64,000 bases of DNA, taken from positions 230,765 through 294,764 of the forward strand of contig NZ_JABEQJ010000002.1 of the NCBI RefSeq assembly GCF_014174255.1. Reading direction: 5' to 3'. The notes beneath the pieces were generated by a model. The model did no database searches, was not told the DNA's origin, and saw nothing but the letters and a program-made list of their open reading frames with translations. This document shows positions 11,438 through 22,263 of this stretch, piece after piece; within the stretch, counting starts at the first letter, position 1; the number at the start of each line of letters is the position of its first letter. The translations under genes were made by a program, and so were the position numbers. The stretch is from Gluconacetobacter sacchari. Its GTDB lineage: Bacteria > Pseudomonadota > Alphaproteobacteria > Acetobacterales > Acetobacteraceae.

Positions 11438-13369
11438 ATGATTTCCTTCCTGCGTCACGTCTTCGTCGATTCCTGGCTCGGGCGTATCATCGCCGGCCTG
11501 CTGTTCCTCGCCTTCGTCGGTTGGGGTGTGGGCGATGTCCTGTCGAATATCGGCAGCGAGCGCGCCGATGTCATCGCGCGGGTGGGCGATCAGACCGTCA
11601 CCACCAACGATTTCCTCACGGCGGTGCAGAACGAATTGCAGCAGGTCGCGCGCCAAGCGGGCGTGACCGATCCGTCCCAACTGCCGGTCGCGACCAGGCG
11701 CCAGGCGGCGGAACAGGTGCTGCAACGGCTGGTGATGCAGTCCGAGATCGTGCTGTCGGCGGACAGGCTGGGCGTGCGGGTGCCCGACCAGGCGTTGCGC
11801 GAGGAAGTCTTCGGGCTGCCGGCCTTCAAGGGGGTCGACGGACGATTCGACCGCAAGCTGTTCGATTCGCGCCTGCGGCAGATCGGCATGACCGAGGCCC
11901 GCCTCCTGGACCTGCTCCGCGCGGACATGGCGGTGCGTGCGCTGGTCGAGCCGCTCCAGAACGGTGCTCGCGCGCCGGAAATCATGGTCCGCCAGGCATT
12001 CGATTTCGCTGCCCAGACCCGGACCATCGATCTGGTCCGCGTTCCGCTGACCGCACAGGTGCCCGCGCCCGACGCCGCGCAGCTTCGCCGGTTCTACGAC
12101 AACCATCCCTGGCTGTTCCAGACGCCCGAATACCGTCATGCGCGCATCGTCGTGCTGTCGCCCGACAGCGTGGCACAGTCGGTCGAGATCCCCGATGCCG
12201 AACTGAAGCGGCTATATGAGGCTGAAAGCGCGAAATATCACGTCCCCGAGACCCGCAGCGTGCAGATCGTAACCGCGCCGAACCAGGCCCGCGCCCAGGC
12301 GATCGCGGACCAGTGGAAGGGAGGCGCCGACTGGGGCCGCATCCAGGCCGACGCCAGGGATGCCGCCACGGTGCAGATGGATGATGTCCGCGAGGCGGGC
12401 ATTCCGTCCGCGGGGCTGGCGAAGCTGGTCTTCGCCGCTGCGCCGTCCGACCTCCAGGGACCGGTGCAGGTCGATACAGGCTGGGTCGTCTTCAAGGTCA
12501 CGCGGATCACCCCGCCGCACGATACCGACTTCGCCGCGGCGCGGCAGGAACTGCGCGAGCAGGTCGCCCGCGGGCAGGCAGCGGAGTTGATCGGCCAGCG
12601 CGTATCGAAGCTCCAAGATGCGATTGCCGGCGGCGGGCTGGACCATATTCCCGACAATCTGGGGGCCGCCGCGATTGCCGGCACCCTGGACGCGCGGGGC
12701 ATGACGCAGGGGGGCGAGACCGCGCCGATCCCGGCCTCGCCCGCGCTGCGCCAGGCGATCATCGGAAGAATCTTCAGCCAGGCGAAGGGCGCCAACCCGA
12801 CCCTGGTCCAGGGGCCGGAGAATGGCTGGTACGCGGTCGCGGTCGACAGCATCGTGCCCGGGCAGCTTCAGCCGTTCGATACCGCCATCGCCCAGGTGCG
12901 CGCGGCATGGAACGACGAGGCCGAGCGCCATGCGGCCAATGTCGCGGCCACCGCGCTGTATCTGGCCGCCAAGGCGCAAGGAGGCGTGTCCGCCGCCGCT
13001 GCCGCCACCGGCCGGCAGGTCGAACATCCTGCGCCGCTGACGCGCGGGCAGCAGGCCGATGGCGTGCCCGAGGAACTGGCGCGACTGGTCTTCCGCCTCG
13101 GTTCCACCGGGCAGACCGTCATGCTCGACGAGCCCGACGGCTTCTATATCGCGACGCTGACCGCGATCACGCATCCCGCGCCCGCGACCCAGGCCATGCA
13201 GGTCGACCGCATCCGCACCAGCCTGTCGCAGGCCCTGGCGGATGATATCGGAATGTCGTACGCCGCCGCCCTCCAGCAGGCGGTAAAGCCCAAGACCAAC
13301 ATGGGCGCGCTGAAATCCGCCCTGTCCTCGGTGACCGGCACGGGCGGTGCCGGCGAGGGCAGTCCGTGA
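11438..13369 (+). CDS. PpiD-type peptidylprolyl isomerase (SurA N-terminal and parvulin domains)
   Basis: A 643-residue periplasmic folding factor anchored by one N-terminal membrane helix (about residues 14-32, LGRIIAGLLFLAFVGWGVG). A SurA-like chaperone domain follows (RVGDQTVTTNDF, then helices to about 210), then a parvulin-like segment around 240-370. PpiD assists proteins leaving the Sec channel. The ATG at 11438 gives a short cytoplasmic tail; a TTG nine bases earlier is less likely. The stop overlaps the trpE start by GTGA. Placement between tpiA and trpE is a common alphaproteobacterial pattern. Confidence 0.85.
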   Translation: MISFLRHVFVDSWLGRIIAGLLFLAFVGWGVGDVLSNIGSERADVIARVGDQTVTTNDFLTAVQNELQQVARQAGVTDPSQLPVATRRQAAEQVLQRLVMQSEIVLSADRLGVRVPDQALREEVFGLPAFKGVDGRFDRKLFDSRLRQIGMTEARLLDLLRADMAVRALVEPLQNGARAPEIMVRQAFDFAAQTRTIDLVRVPLTAQVPAPDAAQLRRFYDNHPWLFQTPEYRHARIVVLSPDSVAQSVEIPDAELKRLYEAESAKYHVPETRSVQIVTAPNQARAQAIADQWKGGADWGRIQADARDAATVQMDDVREAGIPSAGLAKLVFAAAPSDLQGPVQVDTGWVVFKVTRITPPHDTDFAAARQELREQVARGQAAELIGQRVSKLQDAIAGGGLDHIPDNLGAAAIAGTLDARGMTQGGETAPIPASPALRQAIIGRIFSQAKGANPTLVQGPENGWYAVAVDSIVPGQLQPFDTAIAQVRAAWNDEAERHAANVAATALYLAAKAQGGVSAAAAATGRQVEHPAPLTRGQQADGVPEELARLVFRLGSTGQTVMLDEPDGFYIATLTAITHPAPATQAMQVDRIRTSLSQALADDIGMSYAAALQQAVKPKTNMGALKSALSSVTGTGGAGEGSP

Positions 13370-14934
13370 CCGCCGTCGTTCCGACCCTTCCCGCCGCCCC
13401 GACGCCGGCGGATCGCGAGGAGGCCCTGTCCGCGCTGCGGCTCGGGCACGGCAGCGTGGTGTGGAGTGTCGAGGCCGCCGACCTGCTGACGCCGGTCGCG
13501 GCCTATATGCGGCTGTCGCGTCTGGCCGGTGCCACGGAGACGGACCCGGCACGGAACGCCTTCCTGCTGGAGAGCGTCGAGGGCGGGGTGGCGCGCGGCC
13601 GCTATTCGGTCATCGGCCTGCTGCCGGATCTGATCTGGCGCTGTCATGACGGCAAGGCCGCGATCAATATCGCGCCCGACCGCGATGCGGACTGTTTTAC
13701 CCCGGTTGCCGAGGCGCCGCTGGATTCGTTGCGCGCGATCATCCGCGACTGCCGGATGGCCCTGCCGGCGGGGTTGCCGCCGATGACGGCCGGCCTGTTC
13801 GGCTATCTGGGCTACGACATGGTGCGGCAGATGGAATATCTGCCCGACAGTCCGCTAGACGACCTGGATCTGCCCGAAGGGGTCATGATCCGCCCCGGAC
13901 TGTTCGCCATCTTCGACACGGTGCGGGATGAACTGATCCTGGCGGCGCCGGTCCGTCCGGACCCGGATCGCGCGCCCGAACAGGCATGGCAGGCGGCGGC
14001 GGAACGGATCGCCCTGGCGCGCAGGACGCTGTCGGAACCCCTGACGCTGAACGAGGTCCGGCCGGACTATACCGGCCCGCTGGACCCTCCGCGCTCGAAT
14101 TTCACACGGGAGGCATTCTGTGCCACCGTCCGACGCATTCAGGATTATATCGCGGCCGGCGACGCCTTTCAGGTCGTGCCCAGCCAGCGTTTCTCGACCC
14201 GGTTCACCCTGCCGCCGCTGGCACTGTACCGGGCCTTGCGCCGGATCAACCCGGCACCGTTCCTGTTTCATCTGGCCTTTGACGGCTTCAGCCTCGTCGG
14301 TTCCTCGCCCGAGATTCTGGTGCGTCTGCGCGACGGGCGGATGACCGTGCGGCCTCTGGCCGGCACGCGCCCGCGCGGCCGCACGAACGAGGAGGACCTG
14401 GCGCTGGAGCGGGACCTGCTGGCCGACCCGAAGGAACTGGCCGAGCATCTGATGCTGATCGACCTGGGCCGCAACGACGTGGGGCGCGTCTGTGAGATCG
14501 GCAGCGTCAAGGTCACGGAGAAATTCGTGATCGAGCGGTTCAGCCACGTCATGCACATCTCATCGAATGTCGAAGGCACGTTGCGGCCGGGGCTGGAAGC
14601 GCTGGACGCGCTGGTCGCCGGGTTTCCGGCCGGCACGCTGACCGGGGCCCCGAAGATCCGGGCGATGGAGATCATCGACGAGGTCGAGCCGACCCGCCGC
14701 GCCACATATGCCGGGTGCATCGGCTATTTCGGCGCGAACGGCGAGATGGACACCTGCATCGGCCTGCGGATGGCGGTCGTCAAGGACGGGCAGATGCATG
14801 TTCAGGCCGGATGCGGAGTGGTCGCCGACAGCGTGCCCGACGCCGAATACGAGGAAACCCAGCACAAGGCCCGCGCGCTGTTTCGCGCGGCCGAAGCGGC
14901 GGTGCAGTTCGCGCGCGGTGGCAACGCGGAATGA
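13366..14934 (+). CDS. trpE: Anthranilate synthase component I
   Basis: TrpE converts chorismate and ammonia to anthranilate, the committed step of tryptophan synthesis. The 522-residue protein starts with GTG inside the ppiD stop. Seen are the N-terminal domain with GRYSVIGLLPDL (the LLES-type feedback site appears as FLLESVEGG), and the chorismate-binding core with AGDAFQVVPSQRF, PLAGTRPRG, LIDLGRNDVGRV, GTLTGAPKIRAMEIIDE and AGCGVVADS. No tryptophan-rich leader was found upstream, which is expected because the gene is coupled to ppiD. Confidence 0.97.
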   Translation: MTAVVPTLPAAPTPADREEALSALRLGHGSVVWSVEAADLLTPVAAYMRLSRLAGATETDPARNAFLLESVEGGVARGRYSVIGLLPDLIWRCHDGKAAINIAPDRDADCFTPVAEAPLDSLRAIIRDCRMALPAGLPPMTAGLFGYLGYDMVRQMEYLPDSPLDDLDLPEGVMIRPGLFAIFDTVRDELILAAPVRPDPDRAPEQAWQAAAERIALARRTLSEPLTLNEVRPDYTGPLDPPRSNFTREAFCATVRRIQDYIAAGDAFQVVPSQRFSTRFTLPPLALYRALRRINPAPFLFHLAFDGFSLVGSSPEILVRLRDGRMTVRPLAGTRPRGRTNEEDLALERDLLADPKELAEHLMLIDLGRNDVGRVCEIGSVKVTEKFVIERFSHVMHISSNVEGTLRPGLEALDALVAGFPAGTLTGAPKIRAMEIIDEVEPTRRATYAGCIGYFGANGEMDTCIGLRMAVVKDGQMHVQAGCGVVADSVPDAEYEETQHKARALFRAAEAAVQFARGGNAE

Positions 14935-15026
14935 CCGCGTTGCTGGCGCTGGTCATAAAGTTACGTAATGTTCGGCGTTTTTGTAACAAATGACTCAATT
15001 TGCGAGAGTATGTATTATTTCGATGA

Positions 15027-15674
<648 letters not shown>

Positions 15675-15680
15675 CCGAAG

Positions 15681-16796
15681 ATGGATGGCACGCCGTCACC
15701 GATCGTCGACCCGTCCGACGCGTTTCGGGCCGTCCTGGGCCGGCTGGCGCGTGGTGAGATCCTGAACGAAGCCGACGCCGAGCAGGCTTTTGGCCTGATC
15801 ATGGATGGCGGTGTGCCGGACATGCTGATCGCGTCCTTCCTGATGGCGCTGCGGGTGCGGGGCGAGCGGCAGGTCGAGCTTCTGGGAGCCGTCCGTGCCG
15901 TGCGCGCGCGCATGCATGGCGTCACGCCGGTACCGGCGGGCACGATCGATGTCTGCGGGACCGGCGGCGACGGGCTGGGCACGCTGAACATATCGACCGC
16001 CGTCGCGTTCGTGCTGGCTGCCCTGGGCGTGCCGGTGGCCAAGCATGGCAACCGGGCCTTGTCGTCGCGTTCGGGGGCCATCGACGTGCTGGGGGCGTTG
16101 GGCGTGGCGCTGTCGGACGATCCGGCGGTGATCGCGGCGCAACTGAACGATACCGGCCTGGCCTTCATGGCGGCACCGGCGCACCATCCGGCCATGCGCT
16201 ATGCGGCGCCCGCGCGCAAGGCGCTGGGGATGCGGACGCTGTTCAATCTCATCGGGCCATTGTGCAATCCCGCCGGCGTCACGCGTCAGTTGGTCGGGGT
16301 GTTCGATCCGTCCTGGTTGCGTCCGGTCGTCGAGACGCTCAAGCTTCTCGGCTCGGAGCGGGCCTGGGCCGTTCATGGATCATGTGGCGTGGGGCAGGGG
16401 GTCGATGAACTGACATTGGCCGGCCCGACGGCGATCGCGGCCTTGCAGGACGGCATTCTGTATGATTTCACTCTGGAACCCGGCGATGCCGGCTTGCGCC
16501 CGGCGCCGATTTCAGCGATCGGAGGCGGCGGTCCGGCGGAAAACGCCGTCGCGCTGGAAGCTCTTCTGGCCGGTGCCCATGGCGCGTATCGCGATACCGT
16601 GCTGTTGAACGCCGCGGCGGCGCTCCATGTCGCCGGCCGTGGGGACATTCTGCAAGAAGGCGCCGTGCAGCGCCCGGCGTTGCGGGCGCTGATCGCGGAG
16701 GCGGCGCGTGTTCTGGATGACGGGTCCGCGCTGGCTGTTTTAAAATCCGTGCGCGGTGACCGGCCGTCCGTACAAGACGAATGCATACAGGGTTGA
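15681..16796 (+). CDS. trpD: Anthranilate phosphoribosyltransferase
   Basis: TrpD transfers phosphoribose from PRPP to anthranilate. The 371-residue protein has VCGTGGDGLGTLNISTA, KHGNRALSSRSGAIDVLGALG and the anthranilate-contact FNLIGPLCNPA. The N-terminus (about 10-70) forms the dimerising helices with LNEADAEQAFGLIMDGGV. It starts 7 bases after trpG. The C-terminus runs about 25 residues past the usual family end. Confidence 0.96.
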   Translation: MDGTPSPIVDPSDAFRAVLGRLARGEILNEADAEQAFGLIMDGGVPDMLIASFLMALRVRGERQVELLGAVRAVRARMHGVTPVPAGTIDVCGTGGDGLGTLNISTAVAFVLAALGVPVAKHGNRALSSRSGAIDVLGALGVALSDDPAVIAAQLNDTGLAFMAAPAHHPAMRYAAPARKALGMRTLFNLIGPLCNPAGVTRQLVGVFDPSWLRPVVETLKLLGSERAWAVHGSCGVGQGVDELTLAGPTAIAALQDGILYDFTLEPGDAGLRPAPISAIGGGGPAENAVALEALLAGAHGAYRDTVLLNAAAALHVAGRGDILQEGAVQRPALRALIAEAARVLDDGSALAVLKSVRGDRPSVQDECIQG

Positions 16797-16798
16797 TT

Positions 16799-17659
16799 AT
16801 GAACGATACCGCGACGAATCTCACCCCGGGCGCGTGCGGCACCATCTTGGATCCGGATGGAATTCCGGATGTTCTCGCGCGTATCTGTGCCCGGACCAGG
16901 GTGGATGTCGCGCAACGGGCGACCGTGACCCCGTTGAAGGAAATCACGGCCCGCGCCCGGGAGATCACCACGCCGACCCGTGGTTTCGGCCAGGCGCTGA
17001 AGCAGCGGACGGCGGACCGGCAGATCGGATTGATCGCGGAAGCCAAGAAGGCCTCGCCATCGGCCGGCATCCTGCGTCCGGACTATGATCCCGCCGGGAT
17101 TGCCGCCGAGTATGAAACGGCCGGTGCGGCCTGTATCTCGGTGTTGACCGAGGGGTCGTGCTTTCATGGCTGCGCGGAAGATCTCCAGCGGGTGCGCGAG
17201 GCCTGCTCGCTGCCGATCCTGCGCAAGGATTTCATCCTCGATCCCTGGCAGGTGCATGAAAGCCGCCTGATCGGCGCGGATTGCATCCTGCTGATCCTGG
17301 CGGCCCTGACCGACAGCGAGGCAGCGGAATTGCTGGATATCGCGCGCGGACTGGACATGGACGTGCTGGTCGAGGTGCATGACGAGCCCGAACTGAATCG
17401 TGCCCTGGCGCTGGATACGTCGCTGATCGGGATCAATAACCGCAATCTCAAGACATTGAAGACCGATCTTGAGACAACGATTCAGCTTGCTCCGCTGGTG
17501 CCGCCGGACCGGATCGTGGTGTCGGAGAGCGGGATCAAGACCCATGAAGACATTCTCCGGCTTTGCGACGTCGGCGCAAGCGGCTTTCTGGTCGGCGATG
17601 TGCTACTGCGCAATCCCTCGCCGGGCGCGGGTGCGCGCGCCCTGCTGGGCACCGCCTGA
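16799..17659 (+). CDS. trpC: Indole-3-glycerol phosphate synthase
   Basis: TrpC closes the indole ring to give indole-3-glycerol phosphate. The (beta/alpha)8 barrel shows LIAEAKKASPSAGIL with a catalytic lysine, SVLTEGSCFHG, PILRKDFILDPWQV, INNRNLKTLKTDL, VSESGI and the phosphate loop GFLVGDVLLR. It is a stand-alone TrpC, not fused to TrpF. The ATG at 16799 lies 3 bases after the trpD stop and is preferred over an in-frame ATG at 16781 inside trpD. The length is then 286 residues. Confidence 0.96.
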   Translation: MNDTATNLTPGACGTILDPDGIPDVLARICARTRVDVAQRATVTPLKEITARAREITTPTRGFGQALKQRTADRQIGLIAEAKKASPSAGILRPDYDPAGIAAEYETAGAACISVLTEGSCFHGCAEDLQRVREACSLPILRKDFILDPWQVHESRLIGADCILLILAALTDSEAAELLDIARGLDMDVLVEVHDEPELNRALALDTSLIGINNRNLKTLKTDLETTIQLAPLVPPDRIVVSESGIKTHEDILRLCDVGASGFLVGDVLLRNPSPGAGARALLGTA

Positions 17660-17662
17660 GCC

Positions 17663-18205
17663 ATGTCGGGTGTCGGTGGGCTGACCCATCTCGACGCGCG
17701 TGGCCACGCCGTGATGGTGGATGTGGCCGGCAAGCCGGTGACCACGCGACAGGCGATCGCGCGCGGGCGGGTTGGCATGCGGCGGGAAACGCTGGACCTG
17801 ATCCTGTCGGGCGGCATGAAGAAGGGTGACGTTCTGGCGGTCGCGCGGATCGCGGGTATCATGGCCGCCAAGAAGACGGCGGATCTGATTCCGCTTTGCC
17901 ATCCGCTGGCGCTCAGTTCGGTGCGCGTGGAACTGGCCCCGACCGAGGATGGGGGAGGAATCGGGATCGAGGCCTGTGTCGGCACGACCGCGCAGACAGG
18001 GGTGGAAATGGAGGCACTGACGGCGGTCACTGTCTGCGCCCTGACCCTCTACGACATGTGCAAGGCCGTCGATCGCGACCTGACGATCGAGCATATTTGC
18101 CTGATCGCCAAATCTGGCGGACGCTCCGGCCCCTATCGGCGCGCCGATGGAGACCCGGCGGCCGGCGAAGCAGCCGGCCAGGCTCAGCCACCCGCCGCCG
18201 GCTGA
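17663..18205 (+). CDS. moaC: Cyclic pyranopterin monophosphate synthase
   Basis: MoaC forms cyclic pyranopterin monophosphate in molybdenum cofactor synthesis. The protein has 180 residues. Seen are the N-terminal [49 protein letters not shown] with the active-site region, and the C-terminal KSGGRSGPY. It starts 3 bases after trpC. The trpC-moaC link is a known alphaproteobacterial arrangement that normally continues into moeA. Here its last 22 bases instead overlap a convergent regulator gene. Confidence 0.95.
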   Translation: MSGVGGLTHLDARGHAVMVDVAGKPVTTRQAIARGRVGMRRETLDLILSGGMKKGDVLAVARIAGIMAAKKTADLIPLCHPLALSSVRVELAPTEDGGGIGIEACVGTTAQTGVEMEALTAVTVCALTLYDMCKAVDRDLTIEHICLIAKSGGRSGPYRRADGDPAAGEAAGQAQPPAAG

Positions 18206-19602
18206 AAGAAGAAGCCGCTCTGCGGCATCGCGCGATGCTCGCAATCGGCGCGCACGCACGACCGGCAGCCGGGGCCGATCGAGATGAATGTGCGCGGATC
18301 GTGCAGGTTCAGCATCGACGAATAGACGACTTCGTCCGCATGGGCGACGGAACAGCCCAGCACGATGGCGCGTTTCGGCTGGCGGTCGAAGAATGACAGC
18401 GGGTGGGAGACCACGGCCCGCGCCACGCTGATGAACAGGCCGCCCTCGGTATCCTGCGAGATCTGGATGATCAGCTTGCCTGCCGCCGAAAAGCTTTCGA
18501 ACACGTTCCAGCGGGGGCACAGGGCGCCGAAGCGGGCGCGGCTGAAGCGGTTGGCGCTGTAGCTTTTCAGCACGTTGCCCGCGACGTCCGCCTTGATGAA
18601 ATAGAACGGCACCCCTTCCGCGCCTGGGCGCTGGAGCGACGAGAGTCGCTGGCACACCTGCTCGTAACTTGCCGAGAAGGTCGTTTGCAGGTGATCGAGA
18701 TCATGCTTGAACGCCTTGGCTTTTGCCGCGAAGAGTTCGTACGGCATAATGAGGCCGCCCGCGAAGTAATTGGCCATCGCGGCGCGGGCGATCGACCTCG
18801 TGTTCTCGTCGGACAGGAGCGGGTGGCGGGCCGCTTCGTCGATCAGCGTGGAATATCCCAGATGGGCGATCAACCGCGCCATGCTGAAGGTCCGGGTCGG
18901 GCCGGGCAGGCCGGGGTTGAAGCGGACGCGCTTATCGGCGCTGTCGAAGTGACACGGGCTGCCGTTGCCGGCGACGGGTTCGGCGGTCGCGCTGGAAATC
19001 TTGACGCCGAAGCGATCGCGAAGATAGCGCTCCAGCCCCGCTCCGATCGTATCCGTCTCCAATCGCGCGGTTTCGAATAATTGCTCGGCGGTCCGATCGA
19101 GCGTATCGAAATAATTCCGCTCCGCCTGTACCCAGTCACCGACGATCTCGTAGGCCGAGGAGAGTTTCGACCATGCGGAGACGCGCTCCGCCTCGGTTCG
19201 CTTGTCGGGCTGGATCTCGCTTCCCTGCTCGTGCATGGCCCTGACCGAGCGATAGAGTTCCAGGAACATTCTCACGAAGGCAGGATTGTCCCTGATGGCG
19301 CCATGGATCTCGCGTTCCGGCAACGATGAGCGGAACATCGGGTCGCTCGATGCCTCGCGCAGCAGCCGGAGCATCCGGATCTCGCCGTCATCGCCGAAAT
19401 AGCTCGGCGCGACGGAGAACATGTCGCACAACGTCATCAGCAGCCGCGTCGGGACCGGTTTGACGTTGTTTTCGATCTGATTGAGGTAGCTCGCGGAAAT
19501 GGCCAGGCGCTGGGCCATCATCCTCTGCGACAATTCATGCGCGATCCGCAATGCACGCACGCGATTGCCGCAGAACATCTTTCGGCCATTGGTGTCGGTC
19601 AC
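18184..19602 (-). CDS. XRE-type regulator of the RamB/ScfR (short-chain fatty acyl) family
   Basis: A 472-residue regulator with an N-terminal helix-turn-helix (about residues 12-60, [23 protein letters not shown]) and a long effector region containing an ImmA/IrrE-like segment. The C-terminal domain ends in a cysteine cluster, [16 protein letters not shown]. Family members control acetate, propionate or glyoxylate metabolism in response to acyl-CoA. The GTG at 19602 is chosen because ACGGAGTGAAC lies directly before it; longer starts reach 19785 but give an atypical N-terminus. It lies divergent to pdhA, so control of pyruvate dehydrogenase is plausible but unproven. Confidence 0.78.
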   Translation of the reverse strand: MTDTNGRKMFCGNRVRALRIAHELSQRMMAQRLAISASYLNQIENNVKPVPTRLLMTLCDMFSVAPSYFGDDGEIRMLRLLREASSDPMFRSSLPEREIHGAIRDNPAFVRMFLELYRSVRAMHEQGSEIQPDKRTEAERVSAWSKLSSAYEIVGDWVQAERNYFDTLDRTAEQLFETARLETDTIGAGLERYLRDRFGVKISSATAEPVAGNGSPCHFDSADKRVRFNPGLPGPTRTFSMARLIAHLGYSTLIDEAARHPLLSDENTRSIARAAMANYFAGGLIMPYELFAAKAKAFKHDLDHLQTTFSASYEQVCQRLSSLQRPGAEGVPFYFIKADVAGNVLKSYSANRFSRARFGALCPRWNVFESFSAAGKLIIQISQDTEGGLFISVARAVVSHPLSFFDRQPKRAIVLGCSVAHADEVVYSSMLNLHDPRTFISIGPGCRSCVRADCEHRAMPQSGFFFQPAAGG

Positions 19603-19616
19603 GTTCACTCCGTTTG

Positions 19617-19630
19617 CCAAATACGTTTGG
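19617..19630. promoter_or_regulatory. Operator-like palindrome upstream of the RamB/ScfR-type gene
   Basis: CCAAA-TACG-TTTGG is a perfect 5-bp inverted repeat 15 bases before the regulator start. It includes TTTGCCAAA, similar to the TTTGCAAA-type half described for RamB sites. Autoregulation is inferred from position alone. The rest of the 273-base gap to pdhA (19631-19875) showed no clear second copy. Confidence 0.4.
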
Positions 19631-19875
19631 TTTGTTTCCGACCCTACACCTCTTTCCGCCTTTGAGGACGCCTCGTCGCGCGGTAAAAAGGCAGGGAACA
19701 TCACAGATCTGCCGTCCGATTCCGCCGATACCGTCGAATGCCGGCTTATGGAGAGGCCTGCATTCCCCATCCGTGAACACGGCAAATTGAGTGAACATCA
19801 TCAGACCGGAGCGCCGAAGGGCAGGATTCTCATCCCTTTCCGGCGCCGCGGTGCATGAAAAAAGGGAGAGAAACC

Positions 19876-20901
19876 GTGGACGAAAAAAAACCGTCCGGCA
19901 CTGACGCGGGCATCGCCGAGCCCGACCGGAACAATGCGATCTTCTCCATGGACGAACTGAAGCACGCCTTTCACGACATGGTGCTGATCCGCCGGTTCGA
20001 GGAGCGGGCGGGCCAGTTGTACGGCATGGGCCTGATCGGCGGCTTCTGCCATCTGTATATCGGCCAGGAAGCCGTGGTGGTCGGCGTCCAGATGGGACTG
20101 AGGCCGGGCGACAAACTCATCACCTCCTATCGCGACCATGGCCAGATGCTGGCCTCCGGCATGGACCCGCGCGGCGTGATGGCCGAACTGACGGGGCGCG
20201 CAGGCGGCTATTCCCGCGGCAAGGGCGGGTCGATGCACATGTTCTCGCGCGAGAAGAATTTCTATGGCGGTCACGGGATCGTCGGCGCGCAGGTATCGCT
20301 GGGAATCGGGCTGGCCTTCGCGAACAAGTATCGCGGCAGCGACGAGGTCTCGATCGCCTATTTCGGCGAGGGCGCGTCCAGCCAGGGCCAGGTTTATGAA
20401 AGCTTCAACCTCGCGGCCCTGCACAAGCTGCCCTGCGTGTTCGTGATCGAAAACAATCATTACGGCATGGGTACCAGTGTCGAGCGGTCTTCGGCGTCCA
20501 AGGAATTGTGGCGCAATGGCGAGCCCTGGGGGATCCCGGGGCGCAAGGTCGATGGGATGGATGTCGAGGCGGTACACCAGGCGGCGCGGGAAGCGATTGC
20601 TTATTGCCGGGAGGGCAAGGGCCCGTTCCTGCTGGAAATGACGACCTATCGCTATCGCGGCCACTCCATGTCCGACCCCGCGAAATACCGTCCGCGTAGC
20701 GAAGTGGACGAAATGCGCAAGAATCACGACCCGATCGACCGGGTGCGTCGCGAATTGCTGACGCTGGGCGTCGATGAGGCGGAACTGAAAGGGATCGAGG
20801 ACAAGGTGAAGGCGATTGTCGCGGACGCAGCCGATTTTGCGCAGAACAGCCCCGAACCCGACCCGTCCGAATTGTGGACCGACGTGCTGGTGGAGGGCTG
20901 A
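19876..20901 (+). CDS. pdhA: Pyruvate dehydrogenase E1 component, alpha subunit
   Basis: The alpha subunit of E1 binds thiamine diphosphate and decarboxylates pyruvate with PdhB. Seen are FEERAGQLYGMGLIGGFCHLY, ITSYRDHGQ, RGKGGSMHMF, the ThDP motif from GEGASSQG to ENNHYGMGT, and the phospholoop YRYRGHSMSDPAKYR. The GTG at 19876 is preferred because AAGGGAGAG lies 6 bases upstream. An ATG at 19855 adds seven residues but has no ribosome site. In many alphaproteobacteria it directly follows eno-ftsB. Confidence 0.95.
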   Translation: MDEKKPSGTDAGIAEPDRNNAIFSMDELKHAFHDMVLIRRFEERAGQLYGMGLIGGFCHLYIGQEAVVVGVQMGLRPGDKLITSYRDHGQMLASGMDPRGVMAELTGRAGGYSRGKGGSMHMFSREKNFYGGHGIVGAQVSLGIGLAFANKYRGSDEVSIAYFGEGASSQGQVYESFNLAALHKLPCVFVIENNHYGMGTSVERSSASKELWRNGEPWGIPGRKVDGMDVEAVHQAAREAIAYCREGKGPFLLEMTTYRYRGHSMSDPAKYRPRSEVDEMRKNHDPIDRVRRELLTLGVDEAELKGIEDKVKAIVADAADFAQNSPEPDPSELWTDVLVEG

Positions 20902-20904
20902 GCC

Positions 20905-22251
20905 ATGACCACCCAGATCCTGATGCCCGCCCTGTCGCCGACCATGACCGAAGGCAAGCTGGCCCGCTGGCTGAAAACCCCCGGCGACCATGTCGCCGCC
21001 GGCGACGTGATCGCCGAAATCGAGACCGACAAGGCGACGATGGAAGTCGAAGCCGTCGATGAGGGGACGCTGGGCGACATCCTGGTGCCGGAAGGGACCG
21101 AGCATGTCGCGGTGAACACCCCGATCGCGAACCTGCAATCGGACGGCGCGAATGCCGCGCCGGTGGCGGCACCGCAGGCCGAGGCTCCGGCACCGGCCGC
21201 GACTGCCCCTGCCGCGCCAGCCGCCCCGGTGGCGCCGGCCTCGCCGGTGGCAGCGCCCGAGAAGGACTGGGGCGAGACGATCGAGATCACGGTGCGCGAG
21301 GCCCTGCGCGACGCGATGCTCGCCGAGATGCGGCGCGACGAAGACGTGTTCCTGATCGGCGAGGAAGTCGGGCAGTACCAGGGGGCCTACAAGGTCTCGC
21401 AGGGGCTGCTGGACGAATTCGGCGAGAAGCGCGTGATCGACACCCCGATCACCGAACATGGCTTCACCGGCATGGCGGTCGGCGCGGCGCTGACGGGGCT
21501 GAAGCCGATCGTGGAATTCATGACCATGAATTTCGCGATGCAGGCGATCGACCACATCATCAATTCGGCGGCCAAGACGCGCTACATGTCGGGCGGCCAG
21601 ATTTCCTGCCCGATCGTCTTCCGCGGCCCGAACGGCGCCGCCGCCCGGGTGGGCGCCCAGCATTCGCAGTGCTATGCGAGCTGGTATGGCCATGTGCCCG
21701 GCCTGAAGGTGGTCGCGCCCTGGTCGTCGGCCGATGCCAAGGGGTTGTTGCGGGCCGCGATCCGCGATCCGAATCCGGTGATCGTGCTGGAAAACGAGAT
21801 CCTGTACGGCCAGAAATTCCCGTGCCCGGTCGATGACGATTTCATCCTGCCGATCGGCCGCGCGAAGGTCGAGCGCGAGGGGACCGACGTGACGATCGTC
21901 GCCTTCTCGATCATGGTCGGCACGGCGCTGGAAGCCGCCGCGATCCTGGCGGAGCAGGGAATCTCGGCCGAGGTGATCAACCTGCGGACCATTCGCCCGC
22001 TCGACACCGAGACGATCGTCGCCAGCGTGAAGAAGACCAGCCGCCTGGTTTGTGTCGAGGAAGGCTGGCCCTTCGCCGGCATCGGCGCGGAAGTGGCGAT
22101 GCAGGTTATCGAACATGCGTTCGACTATCTCGACGCGCCGCCGGCGCGGGTGGCCGGTGCAGACGTGCCGATGCCCTTCGCCGCCAATCTGGAAAAGCTG
22201 GCCCTTCCCAACCCGGCCTGGGTGGTGGATGCGGTCCGCAAGCTGGTCTGA
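20905..22251 (+). CDS. pdhB: Pyruvate dehydrogenase E1 component, beta subunit with N-terminal lipoyl domain
   Basis: This 448-residue E1 beta subunit carries its own lipoyl domain at residues 1-78, with the modified Lys43 in [13 protein letters not shown]. An Ala/Pro linker spans about 85-120. The transketolase-like beta domain follows ([48 protein letters not shown]). A lipoylated E1 beta is a known alphaproteobacterial feature. The lipoyl part is nearly a copy of that in pdhC, also at the DNA level. The gene lies 3 bases after pdhA. Confidence 0.96.
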   Translation: MTTQILMPALSPTMTEGKLARWLKTPGDHVAAGDVIAEIETDKATMEVEAVDEGTLGDILVPEGTEHVAVNTPIANLQSDGANAAPVAAPQAEAPAPAATAPAAPAAPVAPASPVAAPEKDWGETIEITVREALRDAMLAEMRRDEDVFLIGEEVGQYQGAYKVSQGLLDEFGEKRVIDTPITEHGFTGMAVGAALTGLKPIVEFMTMNFAMQAIDHIINSAAKTRYMSGGQISCPIVFRGPNGAAARVGAQHSQCYASWYGHVPGLKVVAPWSSADAKGLLRAAIRDPNPVIVLENEILYGQKFPCPVDDDFILPIGRAKVEREGTDVTIVAFSIMVGTALEAAAILAEQGISAEVINLRTIRPLDTETIVASVKKTSRLVCVEEGWPFAGIGAEVAMQVIEHAFDYLDAPPARVAGADVPMPFAANLEKLALPNPAWVVDAVRKLV

Positions 22252-22263
22252 GGAACGCACGCC

